DNA of 64,000 bases from Maylandia zebra (taxonomy: Eukaryota > Chordata > Actinopteri > Cichliformes > Cichlidae), in the NCBI RefSeq assembly GCF_041146795.1, contig NC_135183.1, forward strand, positions 9,435,340-9,499,339, given 5' to 3'. The position numbers and the translations under genes were made by a program. This document shows positions 37,976 through 50,100 of the stretch, one piece after another; positions within the stretch are counted from its first letter, which is position 1; each line of letters starts with the position of its first letter. Below the pieces are notes generated by a model that saw only the letters and a program-made list of their open reading frames with translations, was not told the DNA's origin and made no database searches.

Positions 37976-40900
37976 ATGGTAAGTTGAAATCGTGATTTAC
38001 CACATGAAATGTGAAAATGGTTGCATGCTCGAGAGACTACGGAAATAGCGTTTGAAGGCGTTATTTTTAATAGCTAAGCTAGTGTTAGCTTTACTTAAAC
38101 GTGCATATGACCCAACACGACTGGACCAAGCTAAGCTAAAGTTTGGTGTTCTTCTTATTTTAACCAGCACGCCACTATTAGCCTGATAATTGGACCATTG
38201 ATAGGTTTAAATCAAATGTAAACACGCCGCTTGGGTTTCGCAGCGAGCTCCAACGCGGTCACTGGTCTGCTGATTTGCTTTGTATCCCCTAATGTCATGA
38301 AGCTTTCTGATTTCCACCTTTCTGCCTCCGCAGGCCAGCTCCATGGTGGCAGTGGGACTGGCTCTGGCAGCAGCTGGATTTGCAGGTCCGTGAATGGAAA
38401 ATTTTGTTGTTAACTTTGTCAGACAGGGTTTCACGAGTGTACAGCACCATGGACATTGAACTTCAGTACAAAGCACTTGAATTGCAAGGAAACTATTAAA
38501 CAAAATGCATACACATATATGGATGACATAAAAATAGCTCTACGTAGTTCTATTTTTGTAAATTTACATATGTTTTTGACAACTTTTTAATAGTGTTATT
38601 TGCACTTTGCACATTTATAGTGTCATTTTGCTTAATATACTATCCCGAGCAGGAATAAGAGGCTTGAACTGTCTTACAAATAATGTAATGAAGAAAATAT
38701 AACTGTGTGGTTAGACCTCTCAACATCGGCAATCTAGCTAAGTGGTCAGGTTAAGCTAGATATCAACTCAGTAACTCGACCCTGGATTTCCTGGTCTAGC
38801 AATGACAGCACTCGCATAAAAGAGGCGGTTTTGGCAGCGAGTGACTGATCACAAACATATAGAGTAGAGCCGCATATTTAACAAAAGTAAAGCAAATTTT
38901 AATGTTTAACATAGAAAAAGGTTAAACACACAATGCAGACTAAATGTAACACATGTTGCAGGCAGCGCAGCAGCAGTGTGACAGAGCTTTCCACACATAG
39001 TATGTATAGTAAAAAGCATTGTTAGAAATGTTTGTAGACTGCGAAGCACTTTGTAAATGCATTTAATCTAAAGGGAAGGAAGGATGGTGTGAAACACAGA
39101 TTTACAGTCTGACTAATAGACTTGCAGTTATAATAGTTGGTGTTTTGCAGCACCATCATCACAAATGATAAATATTATATTTTGGAAGACTGTTGTTCTA
39201 TCCGTCCCATATCATAACAGATTCTTTTTGACTCAAAACCAAAACCACTGAATGATTTAACTTTCATGTTTATGTTGGTTTTTCGTTTGTCATCTATCAG
39301 TAGGTCAAGGGCGAGTCCTGTGTGTGTTGACAGAAACTACATGAAACCTTGTGTTTAAGGTTTAATTTAACAGTATGCGAATGCTCCTCGCCTCCAAAGC
39401 AGATATTAAATTATGAAGAACATTTACATTACAGAAACCTGAGAGTGCAAACCTCTGCCAATGTCGTTTAATCTCTGGGCAGTATTTACTTTTAAGGGAG
39501 TAGTATTATATAAAGTTTAGGAAGTTTGAAGTGCAGGAAAAAATCAGATAAGGGTGGCATGACATGCTTACTTTGATTCCACAAACATTATTTTGGAGTA
39601 GGTCATGGATTATTAGGGGTGGGGGGAATAATCGATACTGTGTAGTATCGTGATATGACTTCAGAGCATGTTGATCCTTTTTCTGAGCAAGAATCCTGAC
39701 ATTCCTTCACTGTCCAAATGTGTTTCACTTTTTTTTTGGCAGCAATAAACATGACAGTTTACTTATTTTAATTTAAGACATGTTTTATTTTAATTAAGTT
39801 TAAAACTTTTTTATTTAATGTAAAATTATATTTTGTTTTAATTTACTTTCAAATTCTTCAGTTGCTTAATGAGCTGCATAGTTTTCATAAATTGCATAGT
39901 TCATAATAGCTATAATTGTACCAGATGGTTGCATTCAGTTAAGTTGGACTAGACTGTAATACAAACCGTTCAGTTTGTCAACAATAAAACTGACTGAAAT
40001 GAGAGAAAGACTGAGTGCGAGACTTTGTTATTAGATAAAATGAATATTGATAAAGTTTACCTTTATGTACAGAATCTGAATATCGCAAAATATTTTAAAA
40101 AAATTGCAATAATATCGTATCGTGCGTTAAGTATTGTGATAATATCGTATCGTGAGATGTATGGTGATTCCCCCCTCTATAGATTATAGGTATTAATTTG
40201 TAAATAGGTGGACATGAATAACTGGAGTTTATTGTATAATATTAATAAACTTGAAAGAAAGGCAGGCGTGAAATGTAAAAGTGAGGGGAGAGGTGACATG
40301 ATATTTGGAGGCAAACTATGATGTGACTTTTAGAATCCCCATATACCAGTATCATGTCCTAAACAAAGGTAGTAGAACTTGAAGTAGTTTTACAGATAAA
40401 AGATGAAAGTTTCACATTCTTTGACTTTAAAGAAGAGGTCAGAGGTCAAATGTGATGATATTTTAAATCTTTACACAACGCTCTCTATATGTTTACAGTA
40501 CACAACACACTTGTAAGAATCATAGTTTCTAAGTTATGTGGCTTTTTATTGATTTTCAACAAATAAATTATTAAGCAGAAACTGAAGATGTAAGACAAAT
40601 GTTTTTTGGTAGTTCGGTTAAGCTAGGTGAGTCTAGGTGATTTTTTGTTAGTTAATATATTCTCAGATTTTCATATATTACAGGTTGTCTTGTAGTGTCA
40701 GTACTGTATCTGTATTGTTGTACTGTGATAGTAGCATTATCGTGGGAAAAGTATTGTTAGTTGCACCGGCGCCCAACCCTAAACCGCATCAGTGTTAACA
40801 GTAAAACATTTAAGGGACAAATCCACAGATTGATTTGTCATCTGAGATAAAGTGGATTTGCCCATCACTGTAAATGTCTCATCTTTTTCATGTACCAGGT

Positions 40901-42467
40901 CGCTATGCCATGCAGGCCATGAAGCAGATGGAACCCCAGATGAAACAGGCCCTTCAGAGCTTCCCTAAAACTGTAAGAAGGAACCCGTGTTTGCTGTGAT
41001 AACTCTGCCAGTTCGATGTGCAGAAAACACAGACACATGTTGGTCTTTGCATTCAGTCTGCATTTCGTTTTCTCTTTCCTAACTCGTAACCTCGACTGCA
41101 CACATTGTTTCAGGCATTTGGAGGAGGCTACTATAGAGGTGGATTTGAACCAAAGATGACAAAGAGAGAAGCTGCTCTGGTTTTAGGTGTCAGGTATGTG
41201 GATGCTGATCAGCACTCAGCACTGATTCTTAGTCTATCTGTGATGTTACAATACTTCCAGGTTCAGAGAGGTTTGGTCTTGTGCTGCACGGCTACCTTGT
41301 TGTGTTGTTTGTAGTCTCTCCACTACAGCAGCACATTTAACAACCACCACTAATCACTCATAATAACTCACTGTTACATACATTTACTGTTGCACCACTA
41401 TTCTGTCTTCAGTCCCACAGCCAACAAGAATAAGATCAGAGAAGCTCATAGAAAACTGATGATCCTGAACCATCCAGATAGAGGTAAGAGAAAGCTTAGT
41501 GCTTATTCAAAGACCGACTATTTTTCTGATGAGTCTGTTATCTAGTGAAAATAAAAAATAAACAAAATACCACTAAAATACTATGAACAAAGTTCAGTAT
41601 AATCAGAGTATCTTTCCATTATCTGGCTTCACTTGCCTTTGCCTATAACGGTGGTCAACTTTATAAGTCAAGCAGGGACTTCCCAGTGTAGCTGTCAGCA
41701 AATTTGGATAAAAATGGCTGCGTTGAAGCACCAGAACAATCAGAGACATGTATACTGAAAGCAGAGCAACAGAATTTTTACAAAAGAATAAGCATAAAAA
41801 GTTCATTCAGACATAGTCCTGCCAAATGTACAAATATGATACAAGGTCCACAAAGTCCAGAGAGGTGTTCAGCTTTAGGATTATATATCAAGGTGTATAA
41901 AACAATAAAATAGTTTCAAACTTGTTTGCAGTCAACAAAAAAATAAAATCAAGGAATAAAGTTCTTCTCAGACTTTAAAAGCTTTCAACCCTCCTGGTAT
42001 TTGTGCACACAAGTCTGAGGCATCACTGCAGAAGAACCGACACAGCTCTGTTCTGGAAAACACTGCACTGGCTCGAGAACCTTCATAAAAATCGGTGACC
42101 ACGTTTCACAATTGCACTTTATTTACAATGAAAAGCTGATCATGCAAAAAAAAATCAAGCAGCTGGAGACTCGCTTATTCAGACTGGCTTTTAACTAGTT
42201 TTAGGCTGTATGATGTCATATGTATGCTGTTTTATCGTTTTGTCTTCTGTGTTTTTATATGCCTGTTTTTATTGTTTTTATTTACCCACTTTGTGGGTTT
42301 TGACCTGTGAAAGGTGCTGTATAAATAAAGTTTACATAACATTTAACTTCAGAATGTAGTCCTGAGCTGTTACGCATGAGTGGCAAGTCTGTTAACAGGT
42401 CTTAGGTGTATTGTCAACATCCTGCATAGTAAAAGGAACTGTTTTGTTGTTCAACGTGAAGTGTGAT

Positions 42468-42517
<50 letters not shown>

Positions 42518-42592
42518 GCAGGTGGATCTCCCTACTTAGCAGCAAAGATAAACGAAGCAAAGGATCTGATGGACGGGCAGGCCAAGAAATAA
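37976..42592 (+). CDS. dnajc19: DnaJ homolog subfamily C member 19 (TIM14/Pam18-like), six coding exons
   Basis: The product is an inner-mitochondrial-membrane J-protein that stimulates mortalin (mtHsp70) in the import motor and also binds prohibitins. Coding exons are 37976-37978 (start codon only), 38334-38385, 40899-40972, 41114-41193, 41413-41483 and 42522-42592. All introns are GT-AG, and the joined frame is 351 nt, giving 116 residues, the same length as the human protein as I recall it. An N-terminal hydrophobic segment (about residues 3-20, [19 protein letters not shown]) is the membrane anchor. It is followed by the family signature [18 protein letters not shown] and a J domain with the HPD triad at residues 90-92, and the protein ends in GQAKK. 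The start is fixed by the first exon, where ATG abuts gtaagt. Intron 2 (2.5 kb) carries a hAT MITE and intron 5 an interspersed repeat. Nothing looks broken. The gene converges with fxr1 downstream, as in other vertebrates. Confidence 0.95.
39614..40179. mobile_element. hAT-like MITE in dnajc19 intron 2
   Basis: The ends taggggtgggggga and tccccc-ctcta are inverted copies. Internal sequence is rich in tatcgtgat/atcgtatcgtg motifs typical of a common fish MITE. Flanks tggattat (39606-39613) and tagattat (40180-40187) look like an 8-bp target duplication with one change. No coding capacity is seen. Confidence 0.75.
41985..42345 (+). repeat. Interspersed repeat, possible LINE 3' tail, in dnajc19 intron 5
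   Basis: The stretch ends aaaggtgctgtataaataaa and contains an AAGCAGCTGGAGACTCGCTT-like remnant of a reading frame that stops in TTTTAACTAG. This pattern, a short frame followed by a T-rich tail and tataaataaa, is common in fish interspersed repeats. The parent family is not identified. Confidence 0.45.
42471..42516 (+). repeat. (GT)23 microsatellite at the dnajc19 exon-6 splice acceptor
   Basis: The run ends four bases before the acceptor AG at 42520-42521, so it occupies the place of the polypyrimidine tract of dnajc19 intron 5. Length changes here could affect splicing of the last coding exon. Confidence 0.95.
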
Positions 42593-42654
42593 AAGTGGAG
42601 ATGCTTATTCATGCACTGACTGACTTGAAAGTTTTTCTAACTGATTGTTCTAAA

Positions 42655-42660
42655 AATAAA
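42655..42660 (+). promoter_or_regulatory. Polyadenylation signal of dnajc19
   Basis: A canonical AATAAA lies 63 nt after the dnajc19 stop codon, which implies a very short 3' UTR ending near 42675-42690. Confidence 0.65.
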
Positions 42661-43068
42661 ATCACGCTGTACAAGTGCAGACCAGAATCCTGCCATTATT
42701 ACTGCTCAGTTTATATTGACTTTGTGAAATTCTATAAAGAGGTTTCCATTTGACAGAACTTCAAATTGTTGTTTTGCGTTTTTTAAGATCACACATGAAG
42801 TGTGTTTCTTAGTCCAACCTACAGATGTCTCATAAGCAGTTGCTAAACTTAATGGAGTCATTGAGTATTATGCATTTTGTGAGAGAACAAAGACAGTTTT
42901 TCTACTTGTGATTTTACTAGATACATTTGGACATGTGAATATTATGTTGCATGTCTTTTTTTAGCGACAGCACGCTGTTGTTAATGTGGTAAAATGTTAG
43001 TTGGTTTGAACACTTTAGCATTAGCAGAAACTTAAAAAATGTTCCTGTGCTTACTGAAATTACACTTA

Positions 43069-44675
43069 CAGTGGGGCAAAAAAGTATTTAGTCAGCCACC
43101 GATTGTGCAAGTTCCCCCACTTAAAATGATGACAGAGGTCAGTAATTTGCACCAGAGGTACACTTCAACTGTGAGAGACAGAATGTGAAAAAAAAATCCA
43201 TGAATCCACATGGTAGGATTTGTAAAGAATTTATTCGTAAATTAGGGTGGAAAATAAGTATTTGGTCACCTCAAACAAGGAAAATCTCTGGCTCTCACAG
43301 ACCTGTAACGTCTTCTGTAAGAAGCTTTTCTGTCCCCCACTCGTTACCTGTATGAATGGCACCTGTTTGAACTCATCATCTGTATAAAAGACACCTGTCC
43401 ACAGCCTCAAACAGTCAGACTCCAAACTCCACCATGGCCAAGACCAAAGAGCTTTTGAAGGACACCAGGAAAAGTATTGTAGACCTGCACCAGACTGGGA
43501 AGAGTGAATCTACAATAGGCAAGCAGCTTGGTGTGAAAAAATCAACTGTGGGAGCAATCATCAGAAAATGGAAGACATACAAGACCACTGATAATCTCCC
43601 TCGATCTGGGGCTCCACGCAAGATCTCATCCCGTGGGGTCAAAATGATCATGAGAACGGTGAGCAAAGATCCCAGAACCACACGGGGGGACCTAGTGAAT
43701 GACCTGCAGAGAGCTGGGACCAAAGTAACAAAGGTCACCATCAGTAACACACTACAACGGCAGGGAATCAAATCCCGCAGTGCCAGACGTGTTCCGCTGC
43801 TGAAGCCAGTGCATGTCCAGGCCCGTCTGAAGTTTGCCACAGAGCACATGGATGATACAGCAGAGGATTGGGAGAATGTCATGTGGTCAGATGAAACCAA
43901 AGTAGAACTTTTTGGTATAAACTCAACTCGTCGTGTTTGGAGGAAGAAGAATACTGAGTTGCATCCCAAGAACACCATACCTACTGTGAAGCATGGGGGT
44001 GGAAACATCATGCTATGGGGCTGTTTTTCTGCCAAGGGGACAGGACGACTGATCCGTGTTAAGGACAGAATGAATGGGGCCATGTATCGTGAGATTTTGA
44101 GCCAAAACCTCCTTCCATCAGTGAGAACTTTGAAGATGAAACGAGGCTGGGTCTTCCAACATGACAATGATCCAAAACACACCGCCCGGGCAACAAAGGA
44201 GTGGCTCCGTAAGAAGCATTTGAAAGTCCTGGAGTGGCCTAGCCAGTCTCCAGACCTCAACCCCATAGAAAATCTGTGGCGGGAGTTGAAAGTCCGTGTT
44301 GCGCGGCGACAGCCCCAAAACATCACTGCTCTCGAGAAGATCTGCATGGAGGAATGGGCCAAAATACCAGCTACTGTGTGTGCAAACCTGGTAAAGACCT
44401 ATAGTAAACGTTTGACCTCTGTTATTGCCAACAAAGGTTATGTTACAAAGTATTGAGTTGTATTTTTGTTATTGACCAAATACTTATTTTCCACCCTGAT
44501 TTACGAATAAATTCTTTACAAATCCTACCATGTGGATTCATGGATTTTTTTTTTTTCACATTCTGTCTCTCACAGTTGAAGTGTACCTCTGGTGCAAATT
44601 ACTGACCTCTGTCATCATTTTAAGTGGGGGAACTTGCACAATCGGTGGCTGACTAAATACTTTTTTGCCCCACTG
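43069..44675 (+). mobile_element. Apparently intact Tc1 (DD34E) transposon with ~200-bp inverted repeats
   Basis: The element starts cagtggggcaaaaaagta and ends with the reverse complement, flanked by TA at 43067-43068 and 44676-44677. The inverted repeats (43069-43267 and 44474-44675) differ by about one base plus the length of an A/T run. Each carries an outer and an inner copy of a motif like aagtattt(a/g)gtc, the IR/DR arrangement known from Sleeping Beauty-type elements. It lies between the 3' ends of dnajc19 and fxr1. Confidence 0.95.
43434..44456 (+). CDS. Tc1-type DD34E transposase, 340 aa, uninterrupted
   Basis: This is a cut-and-paste transposase. An N-terminal paired-like helix-turn-helix region (about residues 1-110) has a GRPR-like basic hinge (RSGAPRK, about 58-63). 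The DDE domain has D153 in WSDETK, D244 in [10 protein letters not shown] and E279 in [11 protein letters not shown], with 34 residues between the last two. Length and triad positions equal those of Sleeping Beauty as I recall them. There are no stops or frameshifts, and the gene sits centrally between intact inverted repeats, so it is a recent insertion that may still be competent. The long opposite-strand ORF over the same interval is a shadow. Confidence 0.94.
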   Translation: MAKTKELLKDTRKSIVDLHQTGKSESTIGKQLGVKKSTVGAIIRKWKTYKTTDNLPRSGAPRKISSRGVKMIMRTVSKDPRTTRGDLVNDLQRAGTKVTKVTISNTLQRQGIKSRSARRVPLLKPVHVQARLKFATEHMDDTAEDWENVMWSDETKVELFGINSTRRVWRKKNTELHPKNTIPTVKHGGGNIMLWGCFSAKGTGRLIRVKDRMNGAMYREILSQNLLPSVRTLKMKRGWVFQHDNDPKHTARATKEWLRKKHLKVLEWPSQSPDLNPIENLWRELKVRVARRQPQNITALEKICMEEWAKIPATVCANLVKTYSKRLTSVIANKGYVTKY

Positions 44676-44677
44676 TA

Positions 44678-45379
44678 TGTGATGTTCCAATGTAACAGGT
44701 TAATTCACTCAAAAGCAGATTTGTGGTTTAAATCAACTTAAGCAGGTGAAACATTTTGCATTTGCATATGGAAATGTTTTGAAGCTTAGCCAGTGAAAAG
44801 AAGCCGGTTGTATGCTGAAAAAGAAATTCTGTCTGATGGATACTGAAACATGAGTGGTGACCAAATCAACAGCTTCTAAGTCTGTGAACCTAGCAACATG
44901 AAACTGCCTGTGACTCCACAGAAGCCAAGAGGGTGTGTTGGCAGGATCCCATCTGTGGTGAAAACACTTCATTACATTCAGCCAAAGACACAACTTTTCC
45001 TATTTCTCATTTCATAAGTTTTTAACTTGTAAAAGAGACACCACAGCTATCATATACAAATCATGGCTAGTAAAGGATGCCTACATTGTATTCATACATT
45101 TAATAATCTTTCTGGCTGCAGGATAATACAAAAACTAACAAGACACTTTTCAATAAACTTGGTCAAGAGTTAGATGATGTGGGTCATGTCTCAGTTTTTG
45201 AAAAAGACAAACCTTGTTTAATAAACTCGAACTGCACCAGTATACTTTACACATCAGTAAACAGGTTATTGTCACATTCACTATCCAAATCAGAATCTCC
45301 ACACAATGCAGCGACGCAGCATTCCTGAAAAGTATGTGTACAGCTAACAGTCACAAGCAAGACACAGAGATGGGTTTTA
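44678..45379. other. Intergenic spacer between the Tc1 element and the fxr1 3' end
   Basis: About 700 bp without ORFs of note or repeats. The convergent dnajc19 and fxr1 transcripts end on either side. Confidence 0.6.
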
Positions 45380-47100
45380 GATCTACACGAAAGATCAAGT
45401 TTATTTAAGAACCACCTGCATACAAAACATATTGCACATCAACCAACCAGACGATCCTTAAAAAAACAACAAAAAAAACTTTACTGTAGTTGACCCAACA
45501 AAAACACTTGGGATGTCACAACTCTCAGTAGTCCAAATTTGTCCCAAAAGAAAACCTCTAAGCATCGCATGTTAGTGTCAAGAAAACAGAAGAGATTGTT
45601 TTTGTTTGTTTTTTTAAATACTGTACATTTTCTTAAAAATAAATAAACCAAATATATCTCCTTCCTTAGTGGAACAGTCATGACCAGTTTCCAGCCAGCC
45701 AGTGTGGAAGAACCATGAAAATGACATCGTCACCTGGGCAAGGTTTTCTGGAAACATCTCAACACCGCAGTGGTCGGTTTTTACAGGGCTCTGTTTTCCC
45801 CAACAGTGGGCAGATAAAAGTGGACAATACCCTAAAAGAAACTCAAGTGACTTTATTGAATTCCTAGTGAGGGAAAAAAATTAATCAGCATCAAGCATTA
45901 CTCGGGATGTACGTAATGAAACAATGTTTAGGAATGAGATGTTTCCAGGTGGCCGAGCACTGATGGTACATATCTGTCCAGCACTAAACGGTAACAAGCC
46001 AGTTTTCAGACTCAACTACAATCACGTTTTAAACAGAAGAAAGGTTATGTTTCAGTGCAAAGAAAACAACTCTTCTACAGTTTCTTTTCCAGACACGATG
46101 TAAAAGCATTTCTTCTGTGACCCAAGTGGTTGCATATTGGAAAAACAGGAAGCAGCTAATGTGAAATTCTTCAACAGATATATTTATTTATATATATATA
46201 TTTATATATATATAAAGGATAACTGGATTCATCCCCACCCTCCCCACAACGAGAACAGACACTCCTGACTTTAAAAAGATGCCCCTAAAATCTTTTTGGG
46301 GTGTTTCAGTGGTTGCCTTCACCTCCCGCAGTACCATAAGAGAACATTTAGCACATGGAGACGCCGTGTCTGGTTCCGCTGTGGCAGATGAAGGCTAACA
46401 CAGAAACAGGTGAAAGGATTTCAGATGGCATGCAGAGCCAGGCAACGACATGTTGAATCTACTCTCAAGGCACGACAGCTAATCACGTTTATGTCAAACA
46501 TACTTGGGGTTTCCAACAAGCCAATCTGCACTGTGCTACTGCCCATGCAGATCAGTTAATTTACATCCTGAAATAAGTTTATGGAAGCATTTTTCTGGAT
46601 CCAACTAGGAAAAGGCTTTTTAAAACCCTGCTGTGATGTTTCTACGAATAGAAAAAGGACTGCTGCATTCATACCACAGTATGGGTTTGACTGGAATCCC
46701 TGTCTGATTTAATAAACGCTGTACTCAGTGCAGCCTCTCCCAGAGCTCTCAGTGAAGACAGGACTGAAAAGCAGTTCATGTACACATCTGTAAGTTTATG
46801 TGTGTTTGACTATCTTTGGCAAGCTCATACAGGAAGAACTATTGTAAAAAAAAAAAAAGAAAAAAAAGGAAAATGAATAGTTGGATAAAACAGGTGTAAA
46901 AAGGGAGGTTCAGGTTCTGACCTCTGAAACTTGCACAGCGGAACAGGTCACAAATATTTGGAAAATCTAAAATAAAAAAGAGAGAGAGAAAACAGTGCTT
47001 TAAATGTTATGGTTCACTTCTGAAGCTGCTCCAGTCATGGAGATTCAATCAAGTGCAGCTCTAGAAGTTCAAATATTTGAAACCATTTTCCTTGCCCTGA
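45380..47100 (-). other. Putative fxr1 3' UTR with poly(A) signal at 45400-45405
   Basis: No ORF of note follows the fxr1 stop codon. A minus-strand AATAAA at 45400-45405 is a reasonable end point and gives a 3' UTR of about 1.7 kb, in keeping with the long 3' UTRs of this family. The interval includes an AU-rich stretch at about 46175-46215. The actual cleavage site is not visible. Confidence 0.5.
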
Positions 47101-50100
47101 CTAGGAGAGTCCATTAACAACAGCTTGTGGGTTAGATTCCTCCTTGTAGGAGACTTTAGTGGACTTCTCAGTGGAAGACCTGGGAGCTCTTGTGCCATTG
47201 TTGCCGTCGCCATCGGCTGCACCGTTAGAACCATTAGTGGTTGCCACGGCAGAGTTTGGGCTGTGTTCGGCGATGACATCCACCTGACCCTAAACAGAAA
47301 GGTGGGACAAACAGTGTGTGATGGGTGAGAGAGAATGACGAATGAATGACGAACACTAAATCACCAGTGACTGCCAGGCTTTTAAAGCAGCGAGAAGTGA
47401 GGATATTGTAAACTAGGTACTGACCACATCCTTGTTTTTCTGGGAGTCCTTCTCGATCATCTGTCTGCTCTGAGACTCAGCCCTGGATATGTAGTCAGCC
47501 ACAGTAACTAAACAAATACAACAACAGAGAAAATAAACTATGAAAGCACATGAAGACTGACTCCTTCATACCAGAGCAGAGGCACAAATCTGTTTCAGAT
47601 ATTCCAAACTTCATCAGGATTGTATCGTCTTCACAGTTCTTGTAGATTAGTGAAACACACACAACAGCAGCATTTGCAGTGTGAAGTGAATTACTATTAA
47701 ACCTGTGTACACAGTTAAAGAAAAAGTGCCCTTTCTCACAGTCTGAGAATAACCTTTTTACTAATTATGCATTTTAGATTCAAGATTACACCAAAATATG
47801 TTAGAACAATTTACAATGACACACCACACAAACAAGACTATTAATTGCTGTTAATGTCAGCATGACAAAGCAAAAGCAAGTTGTGACAAAGTTATTGGTA
47901 AAAAAAGGTTTTCTGCTAAAAAGAGATGCATACTTATATTTCTACGTACCAAACCTTGTTAGAAAATGCTATATTACAGTATTGATCAGCCATATTGAAT
48001 CAAATAGCAAAAGCCAAGAACACGACTGCTCAGTTTTCCATAGTTTGTGTTTAGCATGGTGTTGGTGGAACACAAACAAACACAAGGTTTTTTTAGTCAA
48101 GTCATTCAGAGTGCTCACTGGAGGAGGGCACACTAGGTGATCCAGTTGCCTGGTTACCTGGCTGCCTCTCTTCAGGCAGACGGTTTCTGCGACGTCGGCT
48201 ACGATTACGACGTTGAGGTTTAGCTTCCTGGTCATCTAAAGGTGTCAGGTCATCACAAACAGAGGGATTGGGGTGGAGGGACTTACATCGCGATCTACAA
48301 TTGTCATCTACTTTGAGCTGCACTGACGCCCTTTATGTTTCAAAATAGAAATGATGCACTGCTGCACAGTCCTGACAGCTCAGAACAGCAGTCGGTATAA
48401 CCTGAATACACTGTGTGAGACGACAACAACAACAACAACAAACATCTAGTAACGTTCATACCTGTTCCATTTTCACTCATAGAGGCGTTGTCTGACTCGC
48501 TCATGCCATCAATCAGAGTGGTATCCTCGTCTGTTCTGCGTCGCCGAGATCTTCTGCGGCGGTTAGCAGGCAAGTTGGAGTCGCTAGCATCTGTATCAGC
48601 TGTCTGATCGGTCTCTGTGTTTACCTCCAAGGCTCCATAGTGATGGTTATCCTCATGGTCTCGAGGCCCTGCTGCACATACAGGATCAGATTAATAGGCA
48701 AAAACTTTCAAACAGAACTTTAACAGAAGAAAATGATAACTTAGAGTGTCAATATATCTGTGAAGGTTCCCAATCATCCAGGTCGTAGTCTAAGGAACTT
48801 GGAAAGAAAAGCTTCTGGCCTTCTTTAAGTTTCCTGAAAGACGTTTCAAGGAAACTTAAAGCTTCAGTCCAGAACTGAAGAAGCTTCTTGGATGAAACGT
48901 CTTCAAGGAAACTTAAACAAGTCCAGACGCTTTTCTTTCCAAGCTCCCTAGACAAATTAGAGTGTCCCTACTTTCCTTGAATTATCAATTTTACCAGAGC
49001 TGTTGCTGTAACTTCCTCTTCCTCCACGTCCCCTTCCCCTTCCTCGGCCGGGTCCTGGCCTTCTGCGGCCATCTCTCTGTGGCCGTGGGCCTCTCTCCCG
49101 CTCCCTGCAAGTCCACCAAACCAAATGAAATTGATTACACAGAACAGCAACCAGCAGTTTAGTCAAAAACTGGTGAGATAATGCAATATATGGATCACAG
49201 TAACCTCACCTTTCATGATCTTCTCCAGCCAGAGACCAGTCACTCAGCTCATCTTTGCGCTCAGAATCTGTCTCAGAGGCGTTGGACTGCTCTGAGGTGT
49301 TGCCTGAGTGTAACCAAACACGTGTGAGAAGACAAAAAAAAAGAAAGAACGAAAGAATAACCCACATAAAAAGGATAGAACAAAGAGGGAGAAAGAAGGA
49401 GATAGTTATACACCTTGTTACAGGTGCGAACAATCCAAACATTTGACCTCCTGCATGATTTTACTGTATATGTGATTTTTTTGCACATATAGCGTTTGAT
49501 TTTTAGAGATGCCTACCATATCCAGTGCTGTAGTTGTGGCCCCTGCGTCCACGCCCTCGGCTGTTGTAAGAGCGACTGCCATGCACGGACGTAGAGGAGG
49601 CATTGGCATTGTTTTCTGTATTATACCCGCCTCCTCTCTCCCCCCTCTCTCCCCTGTCCCTGTCAACTGGTCGGTGGCCCTGGGTAACCTGACGCAACTG
49701 TTCGTCAATCTGCATCCGTTCCAGACGAAGCTGCTCCACCTCCTAGAGCAAAGGAAAACGATAAATAATACAAAAAAAGCAGTATGTTCTAAACTAAATA
49801 AATAAAAAATGCAAATCTGAGAGCTTTGTTTTAAAATAGTCATCATGGCACACACATGCATAATGACCATACACACATCTACATCACATCCAATTCGCCT
49901 TGTGTTGTTTATTCTTAATCTTGCTAGGCTGCCTCCCTGTGTATAATCCACAATCTGCCTCAGCTCTTCCGCTAGCTGTGCGCCCTCTGCAAGTAGCTCC
50001 ACCATGTCCTACACACAAACGGTGCAAAACAAAGCACACACGAAGCACCAACGCAGCACAAAACATGCAAACAGCACAGGACCCACACATACACATGGTG

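Noticed and set aside
38207..38503. 98-codon minus-strand ORF across dnajc19 exon 2
   Set aside because: It lies antisense to a real exon and its flanking introns, with no family features.
40668..40790. Possible further MITE end (gcgcccaaccctaa) in dnajc19 intron 2
   Set aside because: No matching opposite end or target duplication was found, so the limits cannot be supported.
43415..44362. 315-codon minus-strand ORF
   Set aside because: It lies opposite the Tc1 transposase and only mirrors its open frame. It has no domain of its own.
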